Source: Glaciihabitans sp. INWT7
GTDB lineage: Bacteria > Actinomycetota > Actinomycetes > Actinomycetales > Microbacteriaceae
Reading direction: 5' to 3'
DNA length: 64,000 bases
NCBI RefSeq assembly: GCF_014217685.1
Contig: NZ_CP043653.1
Location: 186,001 to 250,000, forward strand
Position 1 is the stretch's first letter; each line of letters begins with the position of its first letter. Both the position numbers and the translations under genes were made by a program. Positions 18,547 through 27,406 of the stretch are shown in pieces. The notes under the pieces are model-generated. The model saw only the letters and a list, made by a program, of their open reading frames with translations. It did not search any database and was not told the DNA's origin.

Positions 18547-19757
18547 CCGAACTGCGCGAGGTGGTGATCTGCGAGCCGCTGCGCACCCCGGTCGGGAGGT
18601 TCGGAGGCTCCCTGGCATCCGTCTCTGCCCTCTCTCTTGCGACCCGCGTGCTCGAGGAACTCGTCGCGCGCATCGGACTCGACGGCGCCCAGGTCGACGA
18701 CGTGATCTTCGGGCAGGGGTATCCCTCGTCCGAGGCGCCTCCCATCGCGCGGGTTGCCGCGCTCGATGCGGGACTCCCGGTGTCCGTCGGCGGCTACCAG
18801 CTGGATCGCCGCTGCGGCTCCGGCCTGCAGGCCGTGCTGGATGCCGCGATGCAGATCCAGGTCGGCGCGAGCGAACTCGTCATCGCCGGCGGTGTCGAAT
18901 CGATGAGCAACGCACCGCTTTACACCGTGGAGGGGCGGCGTGGTATCTCGGGCGCCGGGCTCATGCTGCACGACGCGCTCACTCGCGGACGCGTCACGGC
19001 CGGCGGGCGTTTGCACCCGACACCGGGAGGCATGCTCGAGACCGCGGAGAACCTGCGACGCGACTACGGCATCCCGCGCGAAGAACAGGATGCCCTCGCG
19101 CTGCGGTCGCACCAGCGGGCCGTCGCGGCGCAGCGGGCCGGGCTCTTCGCCGACGAGATCGTGGCGGTGACAGTGCAGGGTCGCAAGGGCGATGTGGTGG
19201 TGGATGTCGACGAACATCCCCGCGCCGACTCGACCACCGAGGCGCTCGCCGCTCTGCGACCCGTGATGAAGGGTGATGCGGACGCCACCGTCACCGCGGG
19301 CAATTCCAGCGGGCAGAACGACGCAGCGGCCGCCTGCATCGTGACCACGCCACGGCGCGCGGAGCAACTGGGACTCGTGCCGCTCATCCGCCTGGTTTCC
19401 TGGGCGAGGGCGGGAGTCGATCCCACCCGGATGGGAATCGGCCCGGTTCCGTCGACGGCGCTCGCGCTTGAGCGGGCCGGGCTGAAGCTGGCGGATCTCG
19501 ACCTCATCGAGCTCAACGAGGCCTTCGCGGCGCAGGTGCTCGCCGTGACGCGCGAATGGGGATTCGGGGATGCCGACTGGGAACGCGTCAACGTGAACGG
19601 GGGCGGTATCTCACTCGGGCATCCGATCGGTGCGACGGGGGTGCGCATCCTCGCCGGACTCGCGCGGCAACTTCAGCGCAGCGGCGGTCGGTATGCGCTC
19701 GAGACCATGTGTATCGGCGGCGGACAGGGTCTTGCGGCGGTCTTCGAGCGGGTCTGA
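18543..19757 (+). CDS. Acetyl-CoA acyltransferase (thiolase)
   Basis: A 404-residue thiolase. The nucleophile is C91 in [24 protein letters not shown], the GHPIGATG loop with the catalytic His and the C-terminal CIGGGQG with the second Cys are all present. Together with the CoA-transferase it could convert acetoacetate to two acetyl-CoA, or 3-oxoadipyl-CoA to succinyl-CoA and acetyl-CoA (as PcaF). No aromatic ring-cleavage gene accompanies it here. The start overlaps the upstream stop as ATGA. Confidence 0.93.
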   Translation: MTELREVVICEPLRTPVGRFGGSLASVSALSLATRVLEELVARIGLDGAQVDDVIFGQGYPSSEAPPIARVAALDAGLPVSVGGYQLDRRCGSGLQAVLDAAMQIQVGASELVIAGGVESMSNAPLYTVEGRRGISGAGLMLHDALTRGRVTAGGRLHPTPGGMLETAENLRRDYGIPREEQDALALRSHQRAVAAQRAGLFADEIVAVTVQGRKGDVVVDVDEHPRADSTTEALAALRPVMKGDADATVTAGNSSGQNDAAAACIVTTPRRAEQLGLVPLIRLVSWARAGVDPTRMGIGPVPSTALALERAGLKLADLDLIELNEAFAAQVLAVTREWGFGDADWERVNVNGGGISLGHPIGATGVRILAGLARQLQRSGGRYALETMCIGGGQGLAAVFERV

Positions 19758-19829
19758 CGAGCCAGGCGGTTCAGTCCCCCGAGATCGTGGCCATGACCGC
19801 CGACGGAACGCCGCCAGCCGATTCCGAAA

Positions 19830-20138
19830 CTACGACAGGGCCGGGACGCCGGACGAGACCGGACGGATCGTGAAGCGCGTGACATCCCCGTTGAGGATGC
19901 GGCCGTGGAACTCGATCAGGTTGCTGGTGCGGAGATTGTCGGGTGAGGGGGCGAGCACCACGGTGTAGTTGGGCACGAGTCGCGTCTGCACGACGGGGCA
20001 CCAGCGGTAGACCTTCTTGCCCTTCGGCCAGTCCAGATCGGTCGCCGGAGAGTTGCCGATCAGGATGCTGTACGAGCCTGCCGGGTCGAGCTCGAGTGCT
20101 TGGTCGATCATCCGGTCTATCAGTAGCTGCAGTTGCAT
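19830..20138 (-). CDS. Hypothetical protein downstream of ArsR
   Basis: A 102-residue soluble protein, MQLQLLIDRMIDQALELDPA onward, with YRWCPVVQTRLVPNYTVVLAPS in the middle. It has AGGAG 5 bases before the ATG and lies 7 bp behind the ArsR stop, so it is the second gene of a two-gene operon. No domain or motif is recognised. Its context suggests a role connected to the ArsR signal. Confidence 0.55.
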   Translation of the reverse strand: MQLQLLIDRMIDQALELDPAGSYSILIGNSPATDLDWPKGKKVYRWCPVVQTRLVPNYTVVLAPSPDNLRTSNLIEFHGRILNGDVTRFTIRPVSSGVPALS

Positions 20139-20145
20139 GGGGCTC

Positions 20146-20523
20146 CTATGGTTGCCGATCGTCGTCGGAGAATTCGGCCATGCTCACCGTGGACGCCAGC
20201 TGCTGCTGCGTCGTCTGCAGTATCTCCACCAGCAGCGCCCGGGAGATGGAGAGCAGGTAGGCGACCTTCGGGTAGGCCAGACGATAGAAGACCTGGCTGG
20301 CGCGCCGCTCTGCGACGACCAGGTTGTGACGGCGAAGCACCGACAGGTGCTGGGAGAGGTGGGATGCCTCGAGGCCGGTGTCGGCGAGGAGATCCGCCAC
20401 CGACACGTCGTCGCGGGCGGCGAGGACCTCCAGCACGCGCACCCGCACCGGATGGGCGAGTCCCTTGAAGAGGTTGGCCTTCACCTCGTAGAGCGGGCGA
20501 TGGGCGTCGGTGTATTCAGACAT
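20146..20523 (-). CDS. ArsR family transcriptional regulator
   Basis: A 125-residue winged-helix repressor. FKGLAHPVRVRVLEVLAARD is the typical ArsR N-terminal helix, VADLLADTGLEASHLSQHLSVLRRHNLV the helix-turn-helix, and AERRASQVFYRLAYPKV the wing. There is no ELCVCDL-like metal motif and only non-clustered metal ligands, so a non-metal signal is likely. I chose the ATG at MSEYTDAHRP; a longer upstream frame is not supported. It is followed by a 102-residue hypothetical gene. Confidence 0.9.
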   Translation of the reverse strand: MSEYTDAHRPLYEVKANLFKGLAHPVRVRVLEVLAARDDVSVADLLADTGLEASHLSQHLSVLRRHNLVVAERRASQVFYRLAYPKVAYLLSISRALLVEILQTTQQQLASTVSMAEFSDDDRQP

Positions 20524-20585
20524 GCCCTCACGATTCCACGGGTTGACAGTTTCATCAAGCCGAGTGATCGTCCCCTCGTCGACAA

Positions 20586-21002
20586 TCATCGGGCGAAGTT
20601 GCCCCGGTAGTACTCGTAGACCCAGCCGATGATGCAGATCACGAGCAGCGGCACGGCGATCAACACGATCCAGGCGCTGATCGCGAGCCCGACGATCACG
20701 AGAGAACTGGCGGCACCGAGAAGCACCGGCCACCAGCTCCAGGGGCTGAAGAAGCCGACCTCGGGATCCCCGTCATCGATCTCGGCATCCTCGCGGTCTT
20801 CGGCCCAGACGTTCACTCCGGCGGACTTGACCACCTGTCCGAAGTAGAACGCCAGCAGGAGGCACAGCACGCCGGAGAGTCCGATGGTGAGCAACCCGAT
20901 GAGTTCGAAGTTCTGCGCCCGCAGGCTCCGGAAGAGGTACACCCCGTCGACGGTGACGAAGCTGGCCCCGAGGAGCCACATCAGTCGACTGACTGTCCGC
21001 AT
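20586..21002 (-). CDS. ctaF: Cytochrome c oxidase subunit 4, actinobacterial type
   Basis: A 138-residue membrane protein with four hydrophobic helices (about residues 5-22, 33-55, 88-106 and 108-128). The conserved linker AEIDDGDPEVGFFSPWSWWP is the hallmark of the actinobacterial aa3 oxidase subunit 4 (CtaF). AAAGGAT lies before the ATG and an AT-rich promoter region before that. The oxidase core genes (ctaC, ctaD, ctaE) are not in the window, so this copy stands alone, next to ArsR. Confidence 0.9.
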   Translation of the reverse strand: MRTVSRLMWLLGASFVTVDGVYLFRSLRAQNFELIGLLTIGLSGVLCLLLAFYFGQVVKSAGVNVWAEDREDAEIDDGDPEVGFFSPWSWWPVLLGAASSLVIVGLAISAWIVLIAVPLLVICIIGWVYEYYRGNFAR

Positions 21003-21166
21003 GGATCATCCTTTGTTTTATAAATTAATAAATTGATCATATCGCAAAGCGAGTGAGCAGGTATCCGGGGGTGGCCTTCGTGAGACCGGCCGGGCACATC
21101 CGGGCACGGTGTGAGGGCGCGCCGGACCCGGGGCGCCCAGGCCCTCAGCGCGAGGATGCCCGCCGG

Positions 21167-22000
21167 TCAGCGCGGGGCGACGCGCGCCAGCACATGCGCG
21201 AGCGCCGGCTCGGCCAGCCGCTCGCCGAGGCGGACGAAGAGTTGCTCGCTGCGATCGCCCGCCCACTGCGCCGGCAGCAGCTCGACTCCCAGTCCGGGGT
21301 CGAGATACGGGATCGGGCGCCAGCTGTCGATGCCGCGCACGTACCGGCTGAAGGCATCGGCGCCGTCGGTCGGGCGCGTGGACAGCAGGCTGGATGCCTC
21401 GGCGATGAATCCCTCGTGCAGCCCCGCGATGCGCGGGAGGTCCCACCAGCTGGCCACCGAATCGCGCAAGGAAGCCTCACCGCGGGCATCCGTGGCGATG
21501 AATACGGTGGCGTGCTCTCGCAGCGAGAGGTCGTCGAGGATCTCCTCGACCTCCCCCGAAAGGAATGCCGGGCAGATCCACAGTGCCGGCGAGACCGTGC
21601 CGCAACCGATCCAGCGCAAGCGGCGCCGCAGTTGGTGGCGCAGGGCGCGGTCTTGCTCGGGGATCGAGAACGAGAGAAGGCACCACGGGTCGCCGGCAGC
21701 CATTCGCCGCGGCGCGAAGATGCGCCGATCACCGGCGCGCAGCATGGCGGCCGCATCCTCACCCAGGCGGTAGCCCGCGCCAGCGGAGTTGCGCTCCGAG
21801 ACCAGAAGGTTCTTCTGCTTGACCCGGGCGATCGCCGTGCGACCGAGAGCCGCGGGCGCCCCGAGATCCTCGAGCAGGGCGATCAGGTCGGCTGAGCCGA
21901 TCCACCCGTCGAGGCGTCGTAGATAGAGACCGACGACGGAGCGTACGAGCGAGGTCGCGCTGCCCGGTCGCGACTCCGCATCGTCGGGCATCCGGCTCAT
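21167..22000 (-). CDS. PaaX-like transcriptional regulator
   Basis: A 277-residue PaaX-family regulator and the last gene of the kynurenine operon. The N-terminal winged helix reads VRSVVGLYLRRLDGWIGSADLIALLEDLG and VKQKNLLVSER; the middle domain DPWCLLSFSIPEQDRALRHQL and the C-terminal PaaX_C-like region LWICPAFLSGE... complete the family layout. PaaX proteins repress catabolic operons and are released by aryl-CoA ligands. Here the natural ligand would be an anthranilate or kynurenine derivative or its CoA ester; this is inference. The ATG overlaps the kynU stop (ATGA). Confidence 0.82.
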   Translation of the reverse strand: MSRMPDDAESRPGSATSLVRSVVGLYLRRLDGWIGSADLIALLEDLGAPAALGRTAIARVKQKNLLVSERNSAGAGYRLGEDAAAMLRAGDRRIFAPRRMAAGDPWCLLSFSIPEQDRALRHQLRRRLRWIGCGTVSPALWICPAFLSGEVEEILDDLSLREHATVFIATDARGEASLRDSVASWWDLPRIAGLHEGFIAEASSLLSTRPTDGADAFSRYVRGIDSWRPIPYLDPGLGVELLPAQWAGDRSEQLFVRLGERLAEPALAHVLARVAPR

Positions 22001-23226
22001 GGCACCAGGTGTCGCAGGATGTCCCGCACGTTCTCCAGCCCGATTTCCACCTCGGCAAAGCTCGTGCTGAGCGGCGAAAGCCCGATGCGGAGCCCGGTGG
22101 GAAAGCGGAAGTCCGGGATCACATCCCGCTCCCAGAGCAGCCGGGTGACCTTCTGGAATTGCGGATGCAACAGAGTCACGTGGCTTCCCCGCTCGGGGTC
22201 GGCACGCGGTCCGCCGACGGTCACGCCGAATTCGGTGAGATGCTCTTCCGCCCAACGGATCACGAAGTCGGTGAGGCGGAGGGACTTCGCACGGATCGCG
22301 TCGATACCGACCTCTTCGATGAGCTCGAGCATGTCGTGCATCGGCACCATTCCGAGCACCGGGGGCGTGCCGCTCAGGAACCGGCGCATACCCGGCGCGG
22401 GCGTGAAGCCGTCGGCCATCGCGAATACGTCATCGGCGCCCATCCATCCCCAGATCGGCTGGCGAAGCGAGTCTTGCAGTGCCGCGGCCACGTACGCGAA
22501 AGCGGGTGCCCCCGGCCCGCCGTTGAGGTACTTGTAGCTGCACCCCACCGCGAGGTCGACGCCCCACTCGTCCAGCTTCACCGGCACGGACCCGGCCGAG
22601 TGGCACAGATCCCAGAGCACGAGTGCGCCGGCCGCGTGAATCACCTCGGTGATGGCCGGCACGTCGGCGATGTACCCCGAGCGGTACGCGATCTGACTCA
22701 GGACCACGAGTGCGGTGCGCTCGCCGACGGCGGCACGGACGAGCTCTGCCGTCACCCCGCCCTGCGGGTCGGCTTCGATCCAGCGAAGGGTGAGCCCGCG
22801 CTCGGCCGCGACTCCTTCGAGGATGTAGCGATCCGTCGGGAAGTTGTCGGTGTCGATGAGGATCTCGGTGCGCTCCGGGTGAAGGTCCACTGCAGCGCGG
22901 ATCAGCTTGTAGAGCAGCACCGTCGTCGAATCGCCGACGAGGGTCTGCCCCGCGGCGGCGCCGAGTGTCACTCGGCCGATCCGGTCTCCGAGGCTGAAGG
23001 GGAGCTCCATCCATTGCTCGTCCCACGAGCGGATGAGTCGCGAACCCCACGCTCCGGTGATGAATTCCGAAACCCGATCGACGGTCACCGAGAGGGGGCG
23101 CCCGAGGGAGTTGCCGTCGAGGTAGGCGACGACCTCGTCGCTCGGAATGAAGCGACGCGTGTATTCGGCCAGTGGATCCGTCTCGTCGAGTTCGCGGCCG
23201 GTGGGCAGGGGCGTGTCGATGGTCAT
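21997..23226 (-). CDS. kynU: Kynureninase
   Basis: A 409-residue PLP enzyme that cleaves kynurenine to anthranilate and alanine. AYLDGNSLGRPL near the N-terminus, WDLCHSAGSVPVKLDEWGVDLAVG and SYKYLNGGPGAPAF with the Schiff-base lysine are diagnostic. MTIDTPLPTG starts at the ATG that overlaps the amidohydrolase stop as ATGA. The long upstream frame is out-of-frame amidohydrolase sequence. It is the third gene of the operon kynA, amidohydrolase, kynU, paaX-like. Confidence 0.96.
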   Translation of the reverse strand: MTIDTPLPTGRELDETDPLAEYTRRFIPSDEVVAYLDGNSLGRPLSVTVDRVSEFITGAWGSRLIRSWDEQWMELPFSLGDRIGRVTLGAAAGQTLVGDSTTVLLYKLIRAAVDLHPERTEILIDTDNFPTDRYILEGVAAERGLTLRWIEADPQGGVTAELVRAAVGERTALVVLSQIAYRSGYIADVPAITEVIHAAGALVLWDLCHSAGSVPVKLDEWGVDLAVGCSYKYLNGGPGAPAFAYVAAALQDSLRQPIWGWMGADDVFAMADGFTPAPGMRRFLSGTPPVLGMVPMHDMLELIEEVGIDAIRAKSLRLTDFVIRWAEEHLTEFGVTVGGPRADPERGSHVTLLHPQFQKVTRLLWERDVIPDFRFPTGLRIGLSPLSTSFAEVEIGLENVRDILRHLVP

Positions 23227-24161
23227 GCGGGGGTCTCCTCGAGGTGGGTGATGGGCACGACCGAGCCGGTGCAGAGCCAGTCGACGAGCCCAGTGGATCC
23301 GTCGTATGCCGGTCCGGGAATGAAGGATGCGGTGCGGGGCGCAGAAGGCAGCGCTAGGAATCCGGCGAGGGATTCGATCACGGTTTCGGCGCTCGGGAGT
23401 GCCGCAGTGAGAGCCGCGAGCTCGCGGTGGTTGAGCCCGGTGGGCAGGGGGCCGTTGCCGAGATCGGTGCCGTAGTGCACGCGCCCCCCGGCGGCGGCGA
23501 ACCTCTCGAGGTTGCCTATCGCGCGCTCGAAGTCGGGTCCGCCGGAGCCGTAGCCGTGGATGTCGATGGTCGAGATCCATGACATCCGTTCGGCCATGCT
23601 GCGCAGCAGCCCGTCGTCGAGATGCTCTGTCCACGGGGTGTGGGCGAGGGCGTCGACGCCCGCGATGAGAGCTCGCGCCGCCTGGCCGGTGCCCTCCGCG
23701 TGAGCGACGACGGGCAGCCCGGCTCGGTGTGCGGCCGACACGACAGTCTCGAGCAGGTCGTCCCCCCACACCGGGCCGGCCGTGCTGTTGAGGGCGATCT
23801 TCGCCACCCGGCCGCCGATGGCCCGGATATCGGCGATCGCGGACTCTGCTTCGAGGGCGGTTCTGATCTCCCGTGCGGCCTCAGAGGGAGCCCACCCGGA
23901 CGATCCCGGATACCCTCCCGGCGAGGTGAGGATCGCGCCGGCGATATCAATGCCGAGGCCGCCGGACCCCGCCGAGGCGGGCCAGCGTCGCGCGACAGCC
24001 GGATCCCAGCCGAGGTCGATCACCCGCGCGATCCCGCCGGGCATCAGCTCCGCGGCATCGACGAGCGCGAGGTGGACATGGCTGTCACAGAACCCGGGAA
24101 GAATCGTCCCGTCTACCCAGTGCTCGTCGACCAGCGCACGTCCCGCGCGCATCGATGTCAT
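23223..24161 (-). CDS. Amidohydrolase, candidate kynurenine formamidase
   Basis: A 312-residue TIM-barrel amidohydrolase. The metal HxH motif is GFCDSHVHLAL, with further metal ligands in VAHAEG and ALAHTPW and a conserved acidic residue in YGTDLGNGPL. It lies between kynA and kynU with overlapping stops and starts on both sides. The pathway from tryptophan to anthranilate needs an N-formylkynurenine formamidase at this step; the ordinary KynB (with its HGTHxDxP motif) is not in the window. This enzyme is therefore a candidate replacement. Substrate is inferred from position only. Confidence 0.72.
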   Translation of the reverse strand: MTSMRAGRALVDEHWVDGTILPGFCDSHVHLALVDAAELMPGGIARVIDLGWDPAVARRWPASAGSGGLGIDIAGAILTSPGGYPGSSGWAPSEAAREIRTALEAESAIADIRAIGGRVAKIALNSTAGPVWGDDLLETVVSAAHRAGLPVVAHAEGTGQAARALIAGVDALAHTPWTEHLDDGLLRSMAERMSWISTIDIHGYGSGGPDFERAIGNLERFAAAGGRVHYGTDLGNGPLPTGLNHRELAALTAALPSAETVIESLAGFLALPSAPRTASFIPGPAYDGSTGLVDWLCTGSVVPITHLEETPA

Positions 24162-25036
24162 CAGGCGCCGATCTCGTTGCGCACGGCGAACAGCTCGGGG
24201 AAGAAGGTGAGGCTGAGGGCGCGCTCGAGAAACTGCACCTCACTCGATCCGCCCGTGCCGCTCTTGATGCCGATCGTGCGCGACACGGTACGCAGATGAC
24301 GGAAGCGCCACAGTTGGAAGTTGTCTTCGAGATCCACGAACTCCTCGCACGCCTCGTAGACGCGCCAGTTGTCGCTCGACGACTGGTAGATCGAGACGAA
24401 CACCGGAACGAGTTCCGGTGTGAAGACATGGGCGAGGGTCACATCACGCTGCAGCACCGCGGGGGGAATAGCGAAACCGGCACGGGCCAGAAAGTGCAGG
24501 AACTCGTCGTACAGCGTCGGCTCCTCCAACAGCCGACCGAGGATGGCCTGCGCTTCCGGTTCGGCGGCGAAGACGTCGAGCATCTTCGCGTTCTTGTTGC
24601 CGAGCAGAAACTCCACGGCGCGGTACTGGTAGGACTGGAATCCGGATGACGTCGCGAGGAAGCGGCGGAACTCGACGTATTCCGAGGGCGTGAGGGTGGC
24701 GAGCACCGACCATTGCTCGGTCATCGACACCTGGATGTGCTTTACCCGCGCGATCCGCTTTAAAGCAGTGCCAAGGTCGTCCCGCTGAAGTGCCGCCCGC
24801 GCCGATCTCAGCTCGTGGATCATGAGCTTCAACCAGAGCTCGCTCGTCTGGTGCTGGATGATGAACAGCATCTCGTCGTGGTGAGCGGGCTTCGATCTCA
24901 GGTGCTGGGCATTCAGCACATCGTCGAGTGCGAGGTATTCGCCGTAACTGAGTTGCTCCGAGAAGTCGGTGACGATGTTTGTCTCGAGCTCGCGGGTGTT
25001 GGCGGGGATCTTCGCCGGGTCGCCTTCACTGGTCAT
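24161..25036 (-). CDS. kynA: Tryptophan 2,3-dioxygenase
   Basis: A 291-residue heme dioxygenase that opens the indole ring to N-formylkynurenine. EMLFIIQHQTSELWLKLMIHE holds the distal His, WRFRHLRTVSRTIG the region of the proximal heme His, and GTGGSSEVQFL the C-terminal substrate motif. Length is normal for bacterial TDO. The stop overlaps the amidohydrolase ATG by one base, making this the first gene of a tightly coupled operon. The promoter has to sit in the 62 bp before the start, which carry three AATCT copies on the plus strand. Confidence 0.96.
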   Translation of the reverse strand: MTSEGDPAKIPANTRELETNIVTDFSEQLSYGEYLALDDVLNAQHLRSKPAHHDEMLFIIQHQTSELWLKLMIHELRSARAALQRDDLGTALKRIARVKHIQVSMTEQWSVLATLTPSEYVEFRRFLATSSGFQSYQYRAVEFLLGNKNAKMLDVFAAEPEAQAILGRLLEEPTLYDEFLHFLARAGFAIPPAVLQRDVTLAHVFTPELVPVFVSIYQSSSDNWRVYEACEEFVDLEDNFQLWRFRHLRTVSRTIGIKSGTGGSSEVQFLERALSLTFFPELFAVRNEIGA

Positions 25037-25056
25037 CGCGCCACGATAGCAGCATG

Positions 25057-25088
25057 AATCTCACAATCTAGACGAACGTCACGAATCT
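25057..25088. promoter_or_regulatory. Three AATCT repeats upstream of kynA
   Basis: AATCT occurs at 25057-25061, 25065-25069 and 25084-25088, inside the only intergenic space upstream of the operon. The first two are 8 bp apart and the third 19 bp further. They could be binding half sites for the PaaX-like regulator; this is a guess from position. Confidence 0.25.
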
Positions 25089-25098
25089 GATATGCCCT

Positions 25099-26277
25099 TC
25101 AGCGAGCAGCTTTCTCCCGAGCCTCGATCACGCTGTCATGCGCGGCGACCCCGATCATGATCGCGGTGGCGAGCGACGCGGCGAGGAGCGTCGGCAGCCA
25201 CAGTGACGCGACCCCACCGGCCGCGAACGCGACGAGGGCGATCGGGCGAGAGGAGATCGCGCGCCCCGTGGTGCGCTTCTGGAAGACGGCCTGGGCGAGC
25301 ACATAGAGCGCCGGCCCGCCGAACAGCATGATGCTGGCCGCAAGCGAGGGTTCGCCATCCGGATGCGCGATGCTCAGTTCGTCCCCGACGGCGGCCAGCA
25401 CCAGCCCGGCGAGCATGACCGCGATGGCGTAGATCGCGTTCCGGCCGATCTTCGCTTCGTCATCCGTCTCCTCGAGCACGTCGAGAGCCTCTTCCTCCGA
25501 GCGCACGAAATAGCTCCACCAGATCGCTGCCGTGCCGGTTATCGCCACGAGCAGCGCGACCAGTCGGATCGGGGTGAGGGGCTCTTGCGTGAACACGCCC
25601 GCCGAGGTCAGGACCGTCTCCCCGAGCGCGATCAGGAAGAAGAGCCGACACCGCTCGAGAAGGTACTCCCCGGCGAACTCGTAGTTGCGGGTCTCCGTGC
25701 GCCGGCGGATTCCGGGATGGGACAACAGGGTGGCGATGACATCCACCAACGCCGCGATCCCCCAGAGGATGAGCCGGGGCGGCCCTTCGACGAGAGCGCC
25801 GATGATCCAGAACGGCGCCGTGATCACGGTCCATCCGAGCATCCGGAAGAAATGGTCCTGCATGATCGAGTCGACGCCGGCGAACACGACGAAGATGCTC
25901 CGTGACACCTGGCAGGCGAGATAGATGCCGACGAACAGACCGCCCCGGTCGCCGAAGGCATCATCGATGGTGGTGTTCATGAGCAGTCCGAGAAAAAGAG
26001 TGCCAATCACGAAGGCGCGTACCGGCAGGCGTGACGTGTCGAGCAGGCTTCCCGCCCAGCTGGTGAAGGCCCAGACCGCGAAGATGCCCACGAGCAGGAT
26101 GCCCGTCTCCGCTGCGCCCTTCCAGTCCAGGTGGGTGAGCAGGTGATGCGAGAGCTGTCCCACCGCGAAGATGTAGACGAGGTCGTAGAAGAGTTCGAGG
26201 GGGGACACCGCCTGGGACTGGTCGTCGGTTCGCCCGACTCCCATCGTCGGCAGTCGAGAAATCACCCTGTGGTCCAT
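25099..26277 (-). CDS. Low temperature requirement protein A (LtrA) family
   Basis: A 392-residue integral membrane protein of the LtrA family. The family signature VSPLELFYDLVYIFAVGQLSHHL is at residues 23-45; about ten more hydrophobic helices follow, and ERCRLFFLIALGETVLTSAG is the second conserved block. The molecular role of the family is not established; a Listeria homologue was linked to growth at low temperature. I chose the ATG at MDHRVIS, with GCGGAG upstream. The gene is divergent from the Gls24 operon. Confidence 0.88.
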   Translation of the reverse strand: MDHRVISRLPTMGVGRTDDQSQAVSPLELFYDLVYIFAVGQLSHHLLTHLDWKGAAETGILLVGIFAVWAFTSWAGSLLDTSRLPVRAFVIGTLFLGLLMNTTIDDAFGDRGGLFVGIYLACQVSRSIFVVFAGVDSIMQDHFFRMLGWTVITAPFWIIGALVEGPPRLILWGIAALVDVIATLLSHPGIRRRTETRNYEFAGEYLLERCRLFFLIALGETVLTSAGVFTQEPLTPIRLVALLVAITGTAAIWWSYFVRSEEEALDVLEETDDEAKIGRNAIYAIAVMLAGLVLAAVGDELSIAHPDGEPSLAASIMLFGGPALYVLAQAVFQKRTTGRAISSRPIALVAFAAGGVASLWLPTLLAASLATAIMIGVAAHDSVIEAREKAAR

Positions 26278-26412
26278 CGGCAAACTCCGCTCAAAAAGTT
26301 TTGCGATTCGGCGTGACGAATCGGTGTCGACCTGCGTCTCCTCTATGAATACATCGAAATGGCCCGAATGCCACCCGCGTTCCGGGCTTTCACATCTAGA
26401 GGAGACATAACC

Positions 26413-26850
26413 ATGGCCAACACGACAAGCCCCCAGAGCATCTCGACCCCCTCGGTCACGACTACCGCCACGAGCACGGGCAAGACCGTCATCAACGACG
26501 CCGTCATCGCCAAGGTCGCCGGCATCGCGGCCCGCGACGTCAGCGGTGTCTACGGACTCGGCGGCGGAGCGGCTCGTGCCCTCGGCGCCATCCGAGAGGC
26601 CATGAACAACACCGACCTCACCCAGGGGGTCAAGGTAGAGGTGGGCGAGACCCAGGTCGCCGTCGACGTGAGCATCGTGGCCGAGTACCCGGTGCCGCTG
26701 CAGACCGTTGCGACCGGTGTGCGCTCCGCCGTCATCAGCGCGATCGAGACACTCGTCGGCATGGAGGTCACCGAGGTCAACGTGACCGTCAACGACGTGC
26801 ACCTCCCCTCCGATGACGCTGACGACCAGGTCGAGGCACGAGTCCTGTGA
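26413..26850 (+). CDS. Asp23/Gls24 family envelope stress protein
   Basis: A 145-residue soluble Asp23/Gls24 protein. After a Ser/Thr-rich N-terminus, INDAVIAKVAGIAARDVSGVYGLGGG is the signature beginning and VAEYPVPLQTVATGVRSAVISAIETLVG with VTEVNVTVNDVHL completes the domain. In Gram-positive bacteria these proteins assemble at the membrane through an AmaP anchor, and an AmaP-like gene closes this operon. The ATG follows GAGGAG. The stop overlaps the next GTG as GTGA; all five genes of the operon overlap in this manner. Confidence 0.93.
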   Translation: MANTTSPQSISTPSVTTTATSTGKTVINDAVIAKVAGIAARDVSGVYGLGGGAARALGAIREAMNNTDLTQGVKVEVGETQVAVDVSIVAEYPVPLQTVATGVRSAVISAIETLVGMEVTEVNVTVNDVHLPSDDADDQVEARVL

Positions 26851-27038
26851 CCTCGACCAAGACCGGCATTCTGATCGGAGCGGTGCTCGCACTCACCTGG
26901 GCGATCGTCGGCTTCTGGGCGTTCTTCTTCGTCGCCGTCGCTATGGCGATCGGCGCCATCGTCGGCCGCGTCGTCGACGGACGCCTCGATCTCAGCAGCC
27001 TCGTCGATGTCTTCCGAGGGGGGCGTTCCTCGTCATGA
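26847..27038 (+). CDS. Small DUF2273-like membrane protein of the Gls24 operon
   Basis: A 63-residue protein with two close hydrophobic segments (ILIGAVLALTWAIVGFWAFFFV and AVAMAIGAIVGRVV), then a charged tail DGRLDLSSLVDVFRGGRSS. Length, hydrophobicity and place directly behind Gls24 match DUF2273. It probably anchors or organises the Gls24 protein at the membrane. The GTG start overlaps the previous stop by four bases. Confidence 0.85.
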   Translation: MTSTKTGILIGAVLALTWAIVGFWAFFFVAVAMAIGAIVGRVVDGRLDLSSLVDVFRGGRSSS

Positions 27039-27406
27039 CGACAGTGGAGACCGCTGATCGCGCCCGTGGACGCACCAGTGTCAGCGCGCGCGCCCTCGGT
27101 CGGGTCGCCTCTGCGGTGAGCGCCGCGGCGCTGGGAGTGGATGCCGCGAATGTGGGCGTCGATCTATCCGACGAGCGCGGCGAGCTCGTGTTGACCGTGC
27201 GCAGCGCCATCCGCTCCGTCTCCCTCGACCGGGTGACCACCAACCCTGAAGTGGTCTCGCGCATCGGAGGCAGCATCCTCGAGCGCGCCTCTCGCGCCCA
27301 GGGACAGATCCGTTCGCGAGTCAACGACCTCACCGGCTATCGCGTCGCGCGCGTGGTCGTGCGGTTGCAGAGTGCCGACATCCGGCAGGAAGACAGGGTT
27401 CGATGA
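27035..27406 (+). CDS. Gls24-like accessory protein
   Basis: A 123-residue soluble protein with an Asp23-like pattern: VSARALGRVASAVSAAALGV, a two-strand centre (VGVDLSDERGELVLTVRSAI), and VNDLTGYRVARVVVRLQSADI at the end. It is a divergent member of the same fold or a DUF found only in actinobacterial Gls24 operons. The ATG overlaps the previous stop; the stop overlaps the next ATG as ATGA. Confidence 0.75.
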   Translation: MTTVETADRARGRTSVSARALGRVASAVSAAALGVDAANVGVDLSDERGELVLTVRSAIRSVSLDRVTTNPEVVSRIGGSILERASRAQGQIRSRVNDLTGYRVARVVVRLQSADIRQEDRVR

